Source: Algoriella xinjiangensis
GTDB lineage: Bacteria > Bacteroidota > Bacteroidia > Flavobacteriales > Weeksellaceae
Reading direction: 5' to 3'
Length of the DNA: 64,000 nt
Assembly: GCF_900115015.1 (NCBI RefSeq)
Contig: NZ_FOUZ01000013.1
Span: 38,205-102,204 of the forward strand
The notes under the pieces: generated by a model
What the model saw: the letters and a program-made list of their open reading frames with translations, nothing else
Told to the model about the DNA's origin: nothing
Databases searched by the model: none
Position numbers and translations under genes: made by a program
Shown: positions 17,996-25,883 of the stretch, piece after piece
Position numbering within the stretch: position 1 is the first letter of the stretch
Layout: each line of letters begins with the position of its first letter

Positions 17996-18741
17996 AAATA
18001 CAGATCTTCCATTAACTGGAGATCAACGCCTAATATATTTGTTAAATAATATTCTATAGTTCCAAATTCTTTCTTAATTGTCTGAAAAGCAGTTTCTAAA
18101 TACACAGGATAAACCTCGATTAAGTATTTATAATCAGGATTAATTTTAAGCATATGTGCATACTTTTGTTCCAAACAAATATTAGAATCCATATAATCCT
18201 CCATAATCGTATCAAAATCAACTTTTAAAGCAGCTAAAATCATTGCCGTAGCAAAACCAGTTCTGTCTTTTCCGGCTGTACAATGAAACAAAATTGGTGT
18301 TCTATTTTTGTGTTGTACAATATCAAAGAATTTCTTGTACTGTGATTGACACGTTTTATCCAAAACAAAATCTTGGTAAATAGTGCACATAAACTCTTTT
18401 GGATTAGAGATTCCTTCTCTAAATTGTTTCACTAAATTTTCAAAATGACCAGAAGAAATATCCAAATGAACCTCGTGATTACAACTATTCGGAATGTGAT
18501 CTGGGTTTTTTGATCGTTCGTAAATTGTTCGTAAATCAATGATTGTTCTTATCGGAAAATCATTCAATACTTCTAAATCATTATCTGTTAAATTTGCTAA
18601 ATCATCAGATCTGATTAACAATCCTTTTCTTAAAACTTGTTCGTCTTTGTTAATTATTCCGCCTAAATCTCTAAAATTAAATCCGCCTTCAAGAGAAAGA
18701 GTTCTTTCATTTAGAGCGATTGCGTTTAAAGTATTTTCCAT
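17986..18741 (-). CDS. tyrosine-protein phosphatase (dual-specificity-like)
   Basis: 251 residues with the P-loop HCTAGKDRTG: Cys154 would be the phospho-cysteine nucleophile and Arg160 binds phosphate. The N-terminal segment GGFNFRDLGGI and the SDDLANLTDNDLEVL stretch mark the Y_phosphatase3 family, which includes lipid and protein phosphatases such as those of Listeria and Mycobacterium. No signal peptide is present, so the product is cytosolic. The gene is alone on its strand; substrate unknown. It could act on phosphoinositide-like or phosphotyrosine substrates. Confidence 0.88.
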   Translation of the reverse strand: MENTLNAIALNERTLSLEGGFNFRDLGGIINKDEQVLRKGLLIRSDDLANLTDNDLEVLNDFPIRTIIDLRTIYERSKNPDHIPNSCNHEVHLDISSGHFENLVKQFREGISNPKEFMCTIYQDFVLDKTCQSQYKKFFDIVQHKNRTPILFHCTAGKDRTGFATAMILAALKVDFDTIMEDYMDSNICLEQKYAHMLKINPDYKYLIEVYPVYLETAFQTIKKEFGTIEYYLTNILGVDLQLMEDLYLKK

Positions 18742-18870
18742 TGTTCTTCGTTTTTAGGTTGACAATTTCAACACCTAAAAGTTACAAGTTATATTCGGTA
18801 TAGTGGTGTTAAAAAAAGTATAAGTTTTTACTTTAACACAACATTATTTTAATTCAATCTAAATTTAATT

Positions 18871-18900
18871 TATCTTCGCATAGAATTAGAATAAATCTAA
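18871..18900 (+). promoter_or_regulatory. promoter and candidate iron operator of the siderophore-interacting protein gene
   Basis: TATCTTCG at 18871-18878 is a near match to the -7 consensus. Immediately downstream lies the dyad TTAGA-ATAAA-TCTAA (18886-18900), placed where a repressor would block transcription initiation. An iron-responsive Fur site is plausible given the product, but the consensus is not established here. Confidence 0.4.
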
Positions 18901-18908
18901 ATAATCTG

Positions 18909-19751
18909 ATGGGAGATAAAGTTAAAATTGCGAAAGAAAAATTCATCTTAAGAAAGAAAGAATTTGTTACACCACATCTTATTCGCGTTTATCTAGAAAA
19001 TAATGATGTTTCTTTTTTTGAGGATACAACATTAGGAGGAACATGTAAATTGTTGTTTCCACCACTTGGAATTCGTGATATTCACTATGCTGAGTATGAT
19101 GCAGAGAATAAAAAATGGATTTCGCCATCAGATAAATTCAAACCAGTTTCGCGCACTTATACGTTGCGAGATATTGATACAGAAAACAATCAAGTTGTTA
19201 TAGATATTGCAAATCATGGGTTAAAAGGACCAGGTTCTCGTTGGGCAAATGAAGCAAAAGTTGGTGATATGATTGGAGTTTCGATGAAATCGAAGAAAAA
19301 AGAATTGGCACCTAAAGCAGATTTTATTCTTTTAGCAGCAGATTTAACAGGTTTACCCGTAATTTCTACAATTATTGAATCTTTATCTGCCAATACAAAA
19401 GGAATAGTTTGTGTAGAAGTTCCGACAGAAAACGATATCCATACCATCGAAACAAAAGCTGATTTAGAATTTAAATGGATTATCAATCCAAATATCGGAC
19501 AAGGAACCGCGTTGCATACCTTGGTAAATAGTCAAAAATACCCAAAACGTAAAGACGGAAAACGTTTTGCTTATGTTGCGGGAGAATCTAAATCTGTAAA
19601 AGAAATTAAATCTTTTTTTAAAGATGATTTAGAATGGAAAAAAGACGAATTTTACTGTACATCGCATTGGAAAGCTGGTAAAGCAGAGAAAAATCCATTA
19701 GAAGACTGTCACGAAAAAATTGAACAAGAACTTTATATCAAAGTGTTTTAA
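18909..19751 (+). CDS. siderophore-interacting protein (NADPH-dependent ferric-chelate reductase type)
   Basis: Reduces ferric iron in siderophore complexes in the cytoplasm so that it is released. 280 residues: N-terminal FAD-binding barrel with SRTYTLRDID (FAD contact) and NHGLKGPGSRWANEA, then the SIP C-terminal NAD(P)-binding part with AGESKSVKEIKSFF and the ending DEFYCTSHWKAGKAE typical of ViuB/YqjH-like proteins. The gene is monocistronic with a terminator at 19779. No siderophore transporter genes are adjacent. Confidence 0.9.
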   Translation: MGDKVKIAKEKFILRKKEFVTPHLIRVYLENNDVSFFEDTTLGGTCKLLFPPLGIRDIHYAEYDAENKKWISPSDKFKPVSRTYTLRDIDTENNQVVIDIANHGLKGPGSRWANEAKVGDMIGVSMKSKKKELAPKADFILLAADLTGLPVISTIIESLSANTKGIVCVEVPTENDIHTIETKADLEFKWIINPNIGQGTALHTLVNSQKYPKRKDGKRFAYVAGESKSVKEIKSFFKDDLEWKKDEFYCTSHWKAGKAEKNPLEDCHEKIEQELYIKVF

Positions 19752-19778
19752 ATATTTCTCAATAATCTATTTTTAGAA

Positions 19779-19806
19779 AGCTTCATCTTTTGGTGAAGCT
19801 TTTTTT
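19779..19806 (+). terminator. terminator of the siderophore-interacting protein gene
   Basis: Stem AAGCTTCATC / GGTGAAGCTT with a TTTT loop and a T6 tail. Confidence 0.82.
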
Positions 19807-19847
19807 AGTGATTTATATGAGATAAAGTTAGTATAGAAAAACAAAAA

Positions 19848-19879
19848 AAAACCTGCTTTATAAAAGCAGGTTTTTTTTA
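19848..19879. terminator. terminator downstream of RNase G, bidirectional
   Basis: Stem AACCTGCTTT / AAAGCAGGTT around ATA with A8 before and T8 after; it ends at the stop codon of the minus-strand RNase gene. Confidence 0.85.
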
Positions 19880-21448
19880 ATTTGATTCGTTGTAAAGTGT
19901 ATTGTGATCCTTGTCTAAAAAATTAAATTGTAAAAATTTATAGGCATCTCTTGGAACAATTTTGATCCACTTTTTATGTTTAATAAACCATTTCATCTGA
20001 ATGCTTGGCAATCCATACTTCAAATACGAAGCGATAAAAGGATGGACATGTAAAGACATTTTCTTTAAGTCTTTATCTTTTCTTTCAAGGATATTCAAGA
20101 GCACTTGTTCAATTTTATCAATTGTAACGATTGGTGCTTCAACTTCATTCGATTCTTGGTTGGGATTTTCTTCAGTCGTAACAAAGTTCACTTCTGGTCG
20201 AACTCGTTGTCTTGTAATCTGAATCAATCCAAATTTACTTGGAGGCAAAATCTTATGTTTTGCTTTGTCTTTCGCCATTTCAGCTCGCAGATGTTCAAAC
20301 AATTCTTTTTTATGTTCTGCATCTGTCATGTCTATAAAATCGACCACAACAATTCCTCCCATATCACGTAAGCGCAATTGACGTGCAATTTCCGAAGCCG
20401 CAATTTTATTCACTAAAAAGGCAGAATCTTCTTGATTTTTAGAATTTCTAGAGATATTTCCAGAATTTACATCAATCACATGCAATGCTTCCGTATGTTC
20501 AATCACAAGGTATGCACCCTTAGATTGTGGAATTGTAACTGTTTTACCAAAAGCTTGTTTAATTTGTCTTTCGACATTAAACTTCTCAAAAATAGGAACA
20601 AATGGATCGTCGTATTCTTTTACCAGATTTATTTTATCTGGCGCAATAACTTCCAAATATTCACGCATTTCGTCCGCTAACTCAATATCATCAACAGAAA
20701 TTTTAATAAAATCATCATTAAAATTATCTCTTAAAATAGAAGAAGCACGATCCATTTCGCTAAGAATTTTAGCTGGAGCCGTTTTTTTCTGAAGATTTTT
20801 GAAGATTTGAGTCCATTTGTTTAACAAATAAGCCAAATCTGCTTGTAATTCTTCAGCATTTTTATCTTCTGCTACAGTTCTGATGATAACACCAAAACCT
20901 TCGGGAGTTAAACTTTCTAAAATTTTGATTAAACGATCGCGTTCAGGTTTTGTTTTGATTTTTTGTGAAATCGAAACACGTTCCGAAAACGGAACTAAAA
21001 CTAAATAACGACCAGCAATAGAAATTTCAGAAGTAATTCTTGGTCCTTTCGTATGGATTGGTTCTTTTGTAATTTGAACTAATACAGAGTCACCTGGCGC
21101 AAAAATATCAGTAATCTGACCATCTTTGTCAATCGGTTTTTCCATACGGAAGTTTTTCAATTTTTCGGTCTTGTACATTCCATTTCCTACAATTTTGTTG
21201 TAAGCATTTGACGAACGTATTTGTGGACCTAAGTCATGATAATGTAAAAATGCATCTTTAGAATAACCAATGTCAACAAAGGTTGCATTTAAACTAGGAG
21301 CTAATTTTTTGATTTTACCCAAGTAAATATCACCAACTGCAAAGCCATCATTTGCAGTATCTTGATGAAATTCCATCAGGCGTCCTTCATCTAAAACTGC
21401 GATGCGTACTTGATCAGCTAAGGCTGAAATTACTAATTCTTTACTCAT
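19877..21448 (-). CDS. rng: RNase E/G family endoribonuclease
   Basis: Single-strand-specific RNase in rRNA and mRNA processing. 523 residues from the ATG at 21448 (MSKELVISALADQVR); a GTG further upstream (21481) is unnecessary. An S1 RNA-binding region (VGDIYLGKIKKLAPSLNATFVDIG) is followed by the catalytic core with EHTEALHVIDVNSGN and VVDFIDM, which carry the two magnesium-binding aspartates. After RQRVRPEVN the usual CPxC zinc-link is absent, replaced by a Glu-rich stretch. The gene follows the 30-residue basic protein and HU on the minus strand, a conserved flavobacterial order. Confidence 0.93.
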   Translation of the reverse strand: MSKELVISALADQVRIAVLDEGRLMEFHQDTANDGFAVGDIYLGKIKKLAPSLNATFVDIGYSKDAFLHYHDLGPQIRSSNAYNKIVGNGMYKTEKLKNFRMEKPIDKDGQITDIFAPGDSVLVQITKEPIHTKGPRITSEISIAGRYLVLVPFSERVSISQKIKTKPERDRLIKILESLTPEGFGVIIRTVAEDKNAEELQADLAYLLNKWTQIFKNLQKKTAPAKILSEMDRASSILRDNFNDDFIKISVDDIELADEMREYLEVIAPDKINLVKEYDDPFVPIFEKFNVERQIKQAFGKTVTIPQSKGAYLVIEHTEALHVIDVNSGNISRNSKNQEDSAFLVNKIAASEIARQLRLRDMGGIVVVDFIDMTDAEHKKELFEHLRAEMAKDKAKHKILPPSKFGLIQITRQRVRPEVNFVTTEENPNQESNEVEAPIVTIDKIEQVLLNILERKDKDLKKMSLHVHPFIASYLKYGLPSIQMKWFIKHKKWIKIVPRDAYKFLQFNFLDKDHNTLYNESN

Positions 21449-21547
21449 CAAAAAATTTATTTTTAAAAATGATAAAAGCACTTTCCAAATATTTTTGAAA
21501 AGTGCTATCTTGTAAAAAGATTAAATTTTTAATAGCTATGCTACTAA

Positions 21548-21640
21548 TTATTTTTTCTTTTTGTGTCTGTTAAGACGACGACGTTTTTTACGTTTGTGCG
21601 TCGCTACCTTATGTCTTTTACGTTTTTTTCCGCTTGGCAT
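21548..21640 (-). CDS. 30-residue very basic protein, probable small ribosomal protein
   Basis: The frame starts at ATG 21640 and ends at TAA 21548-21550. The product begins MPSGKKRKRHKVATHKRKKR and ends RRLNRHKKKK; about two thirds of its residues are Lys, Arg or His, with no acidic residue. That composition and the length are those of tiny ribosomal proteins, and homologues in the same place (HU - this gene - RNase G) are common in Bacteroidota by my recollection. It is too short to be found by most gene finders. It differs from ribosomal protein THX, which starts MGKGD. Possible identity with the Bacteroidota-specific ribosomal protein bL38 is a guess. It lies 18 bases after the HU stop. 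Confidence 0.82.
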   Translation of the reverse strand: MPSGKKRKRHKVATHKRKKRRRLNRHKKKK

Positions 21641-21658
21641 GATACAATTATTTTATTG

Positions 21659-21955
21659 TTATTTGATTACGTTTGCTTCGCTAGTCTTAACATCTTCGAT
21701 GAAAGTCTTAGCTGGTTTAAATGTTGGAACGTTATGAGCTGGAATAATGATAGAAGTCCCTTTTGTAATATTTCTACCAGTTTTTTCTGCTCTGGTTTTA
21801 ATAGTAAAAGATCCAAATCCTCTTAAGTATACATTTTCTCCCTCTACTAATGATTTAATCACCTCCTCCATAAACGATTCTACCACTCTTTGAGTATCGC
21901 TCTTTTCAAGTCCTAATTTACTTGAAATGTTATTTACTATTTCTGCCTTTGTCAT
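21659..21955 (-). CDS. hup: HU-family DNA-binding protein
   Basis: Histone-like dimer that bends DNA. 98 residues from ATG 21955 (MTKAEIVNNISSKLGL); an alternative TTG at 21994 overlaps the -7 box and is rejected. Signatures are the helical pair at the N-terminus, GFGSFTIKTRAEKTGRNITKG (arm, where the intercalating residue usually follows NP or NI) and VPTFKPAKTF. The usual RNPxTG is replaced by RNITKG, which is a frequent flavobacterial variant. Followed by the 30-residue basic protein and RNase G. Confidence 0.93.
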   Translation of the reverse strand: MTKAEIVNNISSKLGLEKSDTQRVVESFMEEVIKSLVEGENVYLRGFGSFTIKTRAEKTGRNITKGTSIIIPAHNVPTFKPAKTFIEDVKTSEANVIK

Positions 21956-21991
21956 AATTCCTCTTATTATTCTTAAATTTGAAAGCGGGTG

Positions 21992-21999
21992 CAAATATA
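21992..21999 (-). promoter_or_regulatory. -7 element of the HU gene
   Basis: Minus-strand TATATTTG (written CAAATATA). Leader of about 30 bases to the ATG at 21955; it excludes the longer upstream start. Confidence 0.55.
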
Positions 22000-22038
22000 C
22001 GATTGTATCTTAACAAAAAAAAGATTTTTTCAGTTTTT

Positions 22039-23079
22039 ATGAACTTCAACTATCTGATTTTGTCATATTTTGACAAGAATAAAAGAGATTTACCTTGGCG
22101 TGATACAATTGACCCATTTCGAATTTGGTTGTCAGAAATAATACTCCAACAAACAAGGGTTGACCAAGGTATGAAATTTTACAATAATTTCATACAAGAA
22201 TTCGATACTATTTTCGATTTAGCAAAAGCTGATGAACAAAAAGTGCTAAAACTCTGGCAAGGACTAGGGTATTATTCGCGTGCCAGAAATTTACATTTCA
22301 CGGCACAACATATTGCCACAGAATTAAATGGTGTTTTTCCATCTAATTTTACAGATCTAAAAAAGTTAAAAGGAGTTGGCGATTATACAGCGGCTGCAAT
22401 AGCATCAATAGTTAACAAAGAAGCTGTACCAGCGGTAGACGGTAATATGTTTCGTGTTTTTGCGCGTTATTTTAACATTGATGATGATATAAGTTCGCCA
22501 AAAACAAAGAAGATTTTTTGGGATTTAGGCATGGAAATTATCGATCAAAAAAGACCAGGAGATTTTAATCAAGCGGTGATGGATTTGGGCGCGACAATTT
22601 GTACTCCAAAATTACCAAAATGCGATATTTGTCCATTAAATGAATCGTGCGAAGCCTTGAGATTGAATAAAGTACTTGACTTGCCAGTTAAGTTAAAAAA
22701 GACAAAAATATCTAACCGTTTTTTGCACTTTATAGTTATTGAAAATGATGATAAAATTGCTTTATGCAAACGTAATGGTAACGATGTTTGGCGCAATTTA
22801 TTTACTTTTCCACTTGTAGAAACAACCACAGATTTGTTGGATAAAGGCTTTGTTTTAGAGACCGAATTAGATGATAATTTGAGCTTTATTTCGGAAGAAA
22901 AACACATTTTATCGCATCAAAATTTATTTATAAAATATTGGAAATTAAATGTATCTTTAGTAGAAATAAACAATTTAGCAAAGGATTTAGCGTTCGAAAT
23001 GATCTCTTTTAATGACATTGAGCATTATCCGCTTCCTAAACCAATAGAAAAATTTATAAATAAATATTATTTGGATTAA
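22039..23079 (+). CDS. mutY: A/G-specific adenine glycosylase
   Basis: Removes adenine mispaired with 8-oxoguanine. 346 residues from ATG 22039 (MNFNYLILSYF), close to the family norm; a TTG at 21979 lies within a promoter region. SEIILQQTR carries catalytic Glu33, the helix-hairpin-helix reads LKGVGDYTAAAI, PAVDGNMFRVF carries Asp134, and the iron-sulfur cluster is C188-x6-C195-x2-C198-x5-C204. The C-terminal NUDIX-like 8-oxoG recognition domain spans about residues 230-345. Divergent from HU and followed by ssb. Confidence 0.95.
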   Translation: MNFNYLILSYFDKNKRDLPWRDTIDPFRIWLSEIILQQTRVDQGMKFYNNFIQEFDTIFDLAKADEQKVLKLWQGLGYYSRARNLHFTAQHIATELNGVFPSNFTDLKKLKGVGDYTAAAIASIVNKEAVPAVDGNMFRVFARYFNIDDDISSPKTKKIFWDLGMEIIDQKRPGDFNQAVMDLGATICTPKLPKCDICPLNESCEALRLNKVLDLPVKLKKTKISNRFLHFIVIENDDKIALCKRNGNDVWRNLFTFPLVETTTDLLDKGFVLETELDDNLSFISEEKHILSHQNLFIKYWKLNVSLVEINNLAKDLAFEMISFNDIEHYPLPKPIEKFINKYYLD

Positions 23080-23084
23080 CTTTG
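23077..23084 (+). promoter_or_regulatory. -7 element of ssb, overlapping the mutY stop codon
   Basis: TAACTTTG: its first three bases are the TAA stop of mutY. The predicted leader to the ssb ATG is about 27 bases. Confidence 0.5.
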
Positions 23085-23115
23085 TATCTTACAAGCCACT
23101 AAACAACCTATAACT

Positions 23116-23565
23116 ATGAATGGAACAACGAATAAAGTACTTTTAATTGGAAATTTAGGAGATGATTTAAAATTGCATCACTTTGACGAACAAAATTGTA
23201 TTGGACGATTTCCTATCGCAACAACGGAATCATATATTTCGAGAACGGGAGAGCGAATTACAGAAACTGAATGGCATAACATTGTGACGCGAAATAAATT
23301 AGCGGAATTATGTGATCGTTACCTTAAAAAAGGAGACAAAGTTTTTGTAGAAGGTCGTATCAAAACAAGAAAGTGGGATGATAATGGACAAACTCGTTAT
23401 ACAACAGAAATTGTTGCAAATTCGATTGAGTTTTTAACGCCAAAAGTTGAAAATGAACACCGTCAAAATACGCAAAGTGATCAAAATAAAACTAATCAAT
23501 CTCAAAACACAACAGTTGTCGATCCTCCATTTTTAGCTGAAGGAGAGGACGATTTGCCTTTTTAG
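23116..23565 (+). CDS. ssb: single-stranded DNA-binding protein
   Basis: Coats single-stranded DNA in replication and repair. 149 residues: OB fold over about 1-110 (NKVLLIGNLGDDLKL..., WHNIVTRNKLAELCDRYLKKGDKVFVEGRI), a Gln/Asn-rich linker, and the acidic tip ending EDDLPF that recruits partner proteins. Flavobacterial synteny is mutY-ssb-gldE-gldD; here gldD follows without gldE. Confidence 0.96.
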   Translation: MNGTTNKVLLIGNLGDDLKLHHFDEQNCIGRFPIATTESYISRTGERITETEWHNIVTRNKLAELCDRYLKKGDKVFVEGRIKTRKWDDNGQTRYTTEIVANSIEFLTPKVENEHRQNTQSDQNKTNQSQNTTVVDPPFLAEGEDDLPF

Positions 23566-23616
23566 AAATTAAAAAAATAAATGATTTTTACAAAACTTAA
23601 CGTTTTACGTCATACA

Positions 23617-24189
23617 ATGAATTTTAAAACTATAATAGCATTATGTAGTAGTGCTATTTTTTTTGTGTCTTGCAATAAAAATGAAGATGTTGCAAAGCCT
23701 TTGGGCGAAATTAGATTAGAATATCCAACCCAAACGTATGTGCAGTTTGCAGAAAATGCACCTTATACTTTTCAGTATTCTAATTTCGGGAAAATAGTAA
23801 AAGGTAAGCAGCAAAATTGGTATGTTGTTTCGTATCCTAAGATGAAAGCAACAATTTATCTGACATATTTTCCGATTAATTCGCCACAAGATTTGATTGT
23901 CAAAATCAAGGAAAGTGAGCGTTTTGTGCAAGATCAGACGGTTAAAGCAAGTTTTATATCGCCTCAAGAATTTTCATTTCCTAAGAAACGTGTTTTTGGT
24001 ACATTATATGAATTAGGAGGAGAGTCTGCCATTAATATGCAGTTTCATGCAACAGATAGTGTCAAAAATTTTATTACGGGTTCGGTTTATTTCAAAACTC
24101 AACCAAAACCAGATTCACTTGCTCCAGCAGTAGATTATATCAAAAAAGATGTGAAAAAATTGCTTGAAACATTGGAATGGAAAAAATAA
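23617..24189 (+). CDS. gldD: gliding motility lipoprotein GldD
   Basis: Lipoprotein required for gliding and type IX secretion in Flavobacterium johnsoniae. 190 residues from ATG 23617; the earlier ATG at 23581 would bury the signal peptide. Lipobox region IFFVSC (Cys19) then PLGEIRLEYPTQTYVQFAENAPYTFQYSNF, matching the GldD start pattern (aromatic PYTFxY). The later LYELGGESAINMQFHATDSVKNFITGSVYF segment is the most conserved part of the family. Located directly after ssb. Whether the cell glides is unknown, as GldD also serves secretion in non-gliders. Confidence 0.87.
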   Translation: MNFKTIIALCSSAIFFVSCNKNEDVAKPLGEIRLEYPTQTYVQFAENAPYTFQYSNFGKIVKGKQQNWYVVSYPKMKATIYLTYFPINSPQDLIVKIKESERFVQDQTVKASFISPQEFSFPKKRVFGTLYELGGESAINMQFHATDSVKNFITGSVYFKTQPKPDSLAPAVDYIKKDVKKLLETLEWKK

Positions 24190-24213
24190 AAGTGGCTGAT
24201 AAATAAAAACAAT

Positions 24214-24221
24214 TAATTTTG
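24214..24221 (+). promoter_or_regulatory. -7 element of rseP
   Basis: TAATTTTG matches TAnnTTTG; leader about 35 bases. Confidence 0.45.
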
Positions 24222-24262
24222 TAGTCATTATAAAAATACAATATAAATAAATTTAGAATAAT

Positions 24263-25576
24263 ATGTTAATACAGATAGCTACATTAATGCTAAGTCTGAT
24301 GCTTCTAGTAATGCTGCACGAACTTGGACATTATGTTACAGCAAGATGGTTTGGCGTTCGTGTAGAACGTTTCTTTTGTTTCTTTGACGTAAAATTTGCC
24401 ATCTGGAAAAAACAGATTGGTGATACAGTTTACGGAATAGGATGGTTGCCACTTGGTGGTTATGTAAAACTTTCGGGAATGATTGATGAAAGTATGGATC
24501 TTGATCAAATGAAACAAGAACCAAAACCATGGGAATTTAGAACTAAGCCAGCTTGGCAACGATTAATCATCATGTTAGGTGGTATTATTGTCAATATTGT
24601 TTTAGCGATGATTATTTACACAGTGATTTTTGCTTCGCAAGGAGAAAATTACGTTAATGTTAATAAAATGCAATACGGTATAGAGGTTGATTCTGCTCAA
24701 ACTTCTTTGGGTTTAAGAAATGGCGATATTCCTGTTGGTGTTAATGGTATTAAATATCAATCGTTACAAGAAATTAATAAAGAAGCCTTGTTAGGAGGAA
24801 CTTCTTTAGAAGTAAAACGTGATGGAAAAGAAGTTTCTTTACCAATTAATGAAAATTTCCGTACACAAATATTAGCTTATAAAAGTGGATTTTTTAAACC
24901 ACAAACAACATTTGTTGTAGACTCTGTTACAGAAAATAGTTCGGCTCAAAAAGCAGGATTATTAAAAGGAGATAAAATAGTTGCTGTAGATGGTTTTACA
25001 ACACCATTATTTTCAAGCTTTAAAAGTAAAATTAAAGAATATAAAGGGAAAAGTACATCATTAAGTGTTATTAGAAATGGTGAGCCAGTAGAATTAATGG
25101 CAACAATAGATAAAGATGGCACATTAGGATTTAGAGGAGATACATCAGGTTATCTAAGTACATTAGTAGAACATAAAGATTACACAATTGGAGAGAGTGT
25201 TGCAATGGGAATTGTAAAACCATTCGATGCAATTGTAACACAAGTTCGCGGAATAGGAACATTGTTTAAAGTAAAAGATGGACGTAAGCAAGTTGCAGGA
25301 CCTATTGGTATGGTAAAACAAATGCCAACAGAATGGAACTGGTTATTTTTCTGGTCATTTACAGCAATGATTTCTGCTTGGTTAGCATTTATTAACTTAT
25401 TACCAATTCCAGGTTTAGATGGTGGACACGCTGTTTTTGCAATCTACGAAATGGTTACAGGTAAAAAACCAAGTGATAAAGTTTTAGAAAAAGCACAAAT
25501 GGTAGGTGTTGTCATAATACTTGGTTTAATGGTATTTATCTTCGGAAATGATATCATTAATATGATTTTTGGATAA
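24263..25576 (+). CDS. rseP: RIP metalloprotease (RseP/site-2 protease)
   Basis: Inner-membrane zinc protease that cleaves transmembrane segments of anti-sigma factors and remnant signal peptides. 437 residues with the zinc motif HELGH at 19-23 in the first membrane helix, a second helix near 105-125, a PDZ region (VDSVTENSSAQKAGLLKGDKIVAVDG), and the third zinc ligand in NLLPIPGLDGGHAVF, followed by the last membrane helix VVIILGLMVFIFG. Length and topology are those of the flavobacterial RseP. No cognate anti-sigma factor gene is adjacent. Confidence 0.95.
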   Translation: MLIQIATLMLSLMLLVMLHELGHYVTARWFGVRVERFFCFFDVKFAIWKKQIGDTVYGIGWLPLGGYVKLSGMIDESMDLDQMKQEPKPWEFRTKPAWQRLIIMLGGIIVNIVLAMIIYTVIFASQGENYVNVNKMQYGIEVDSAQTSLGLRNGDIPVGVNGIKYQSLQEINKEALLGGTSLEVKRDGKEVSLPINENFRTQILAYKSGFFKPQTTFVVDSVTENSSAQKAGLLKGDKIVAVDGFTTPLFSSFKSKIKEYKGKSTSLSVIRNGEPVELMATIDKDGTLGFRGDTSGYLSTLVEHKDYTIGESVAMGIVKPFDAIVTQVRGIGTLFKVKDGRKQVAGPIGMVKQMPTEWNWLFFWSFTAMISAWLAFINLLPIPGLDGGHAVFAIYEMVTGKKPSDKVLEKAQMVGVVIILGLMVFIFGNDIINMIFG

Positions 25577-25592
25577 AATTTTTAAAATATTT

Positions 25593-25623
25593 TTTGTGGG
25601 TGTAAAAAATACTTTTATATTTG
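25593..25623 (+). promoter_or_regulatory. promoter of the tRNA-Asn pair
   Basis: TTTG at 25593-25596, 19 bases, TATATTTG at 25616-25623: a textbook Bacteroidota promoter with the predicted start about 15 bases before the first tRNA. Confidence 0.75.
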
Positions 25624-25643
25624 CACCCACAATTAAGCAACAT

Positions 25644-25717
25644 TCCTCCTTAGCTCAGTTGGTTAGAGCATCTGACTGTTAATCAGAGGGTCCTTGGTTC
25701 GAGCCCAAGAGGAGGAG
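25644..25717 (+). tRNA. tRNA-Asn (GTT), copy 1
   Basis: 74 bases. Acceptor stem TCCTCCT pairs with AGGAGGA; D arm GCTCAGTTGGTTAGAGC; anticodon arm with loop CTGTTAA (anticodon GTT); T arm contains GGTTCGAGC; discriminator G; CCA is not encoded. Confidence 0.97.
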
Positions 25718-25775
25718 CTTTTTTAGTGAAAAGTCAAACATAGACTTAAAAATAAATTTTAAAATATCGGAATTT

Positions 25776-25849
25776 TCCTCCTTAGCTCAGTTGGTTAGAG
25801 CATCTGACTGTTAATCAGAGGGTCCTTGGTTCGAGCCCAAGAGGAGGAG
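25776..25849 (+). tRNA. tRNA-Asn (GTT), copy 2
   Basis: Identical over all 74 bases to the first copy, 58 bases downstream, so it arose by tandem duplication. No separate -7 box is seen between them; they probably share the upstream promoter and the terminator at 25853. Confidence 0.97.
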
Positions 25850-25852
25850 CAA

Positions 25853-25883
25853 AAAAGACAATCAATTTTGATTGTCTTTTTTT
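25853..25883. terminator. bidirectional terminator between tRNA-Asn and meaB
   Basis: Stem AAAAGACAATCA / TGATTGTCTTTT around ATTT with T7; convergent genes on both sides. Confidence 0.85.

Noticed and set aside
21979..22038. Upstream extension of mutY from a TTG
   Set aside because: The segment overlaps the HU promoter on the other strand and the family starts close to the ATG at 22039.
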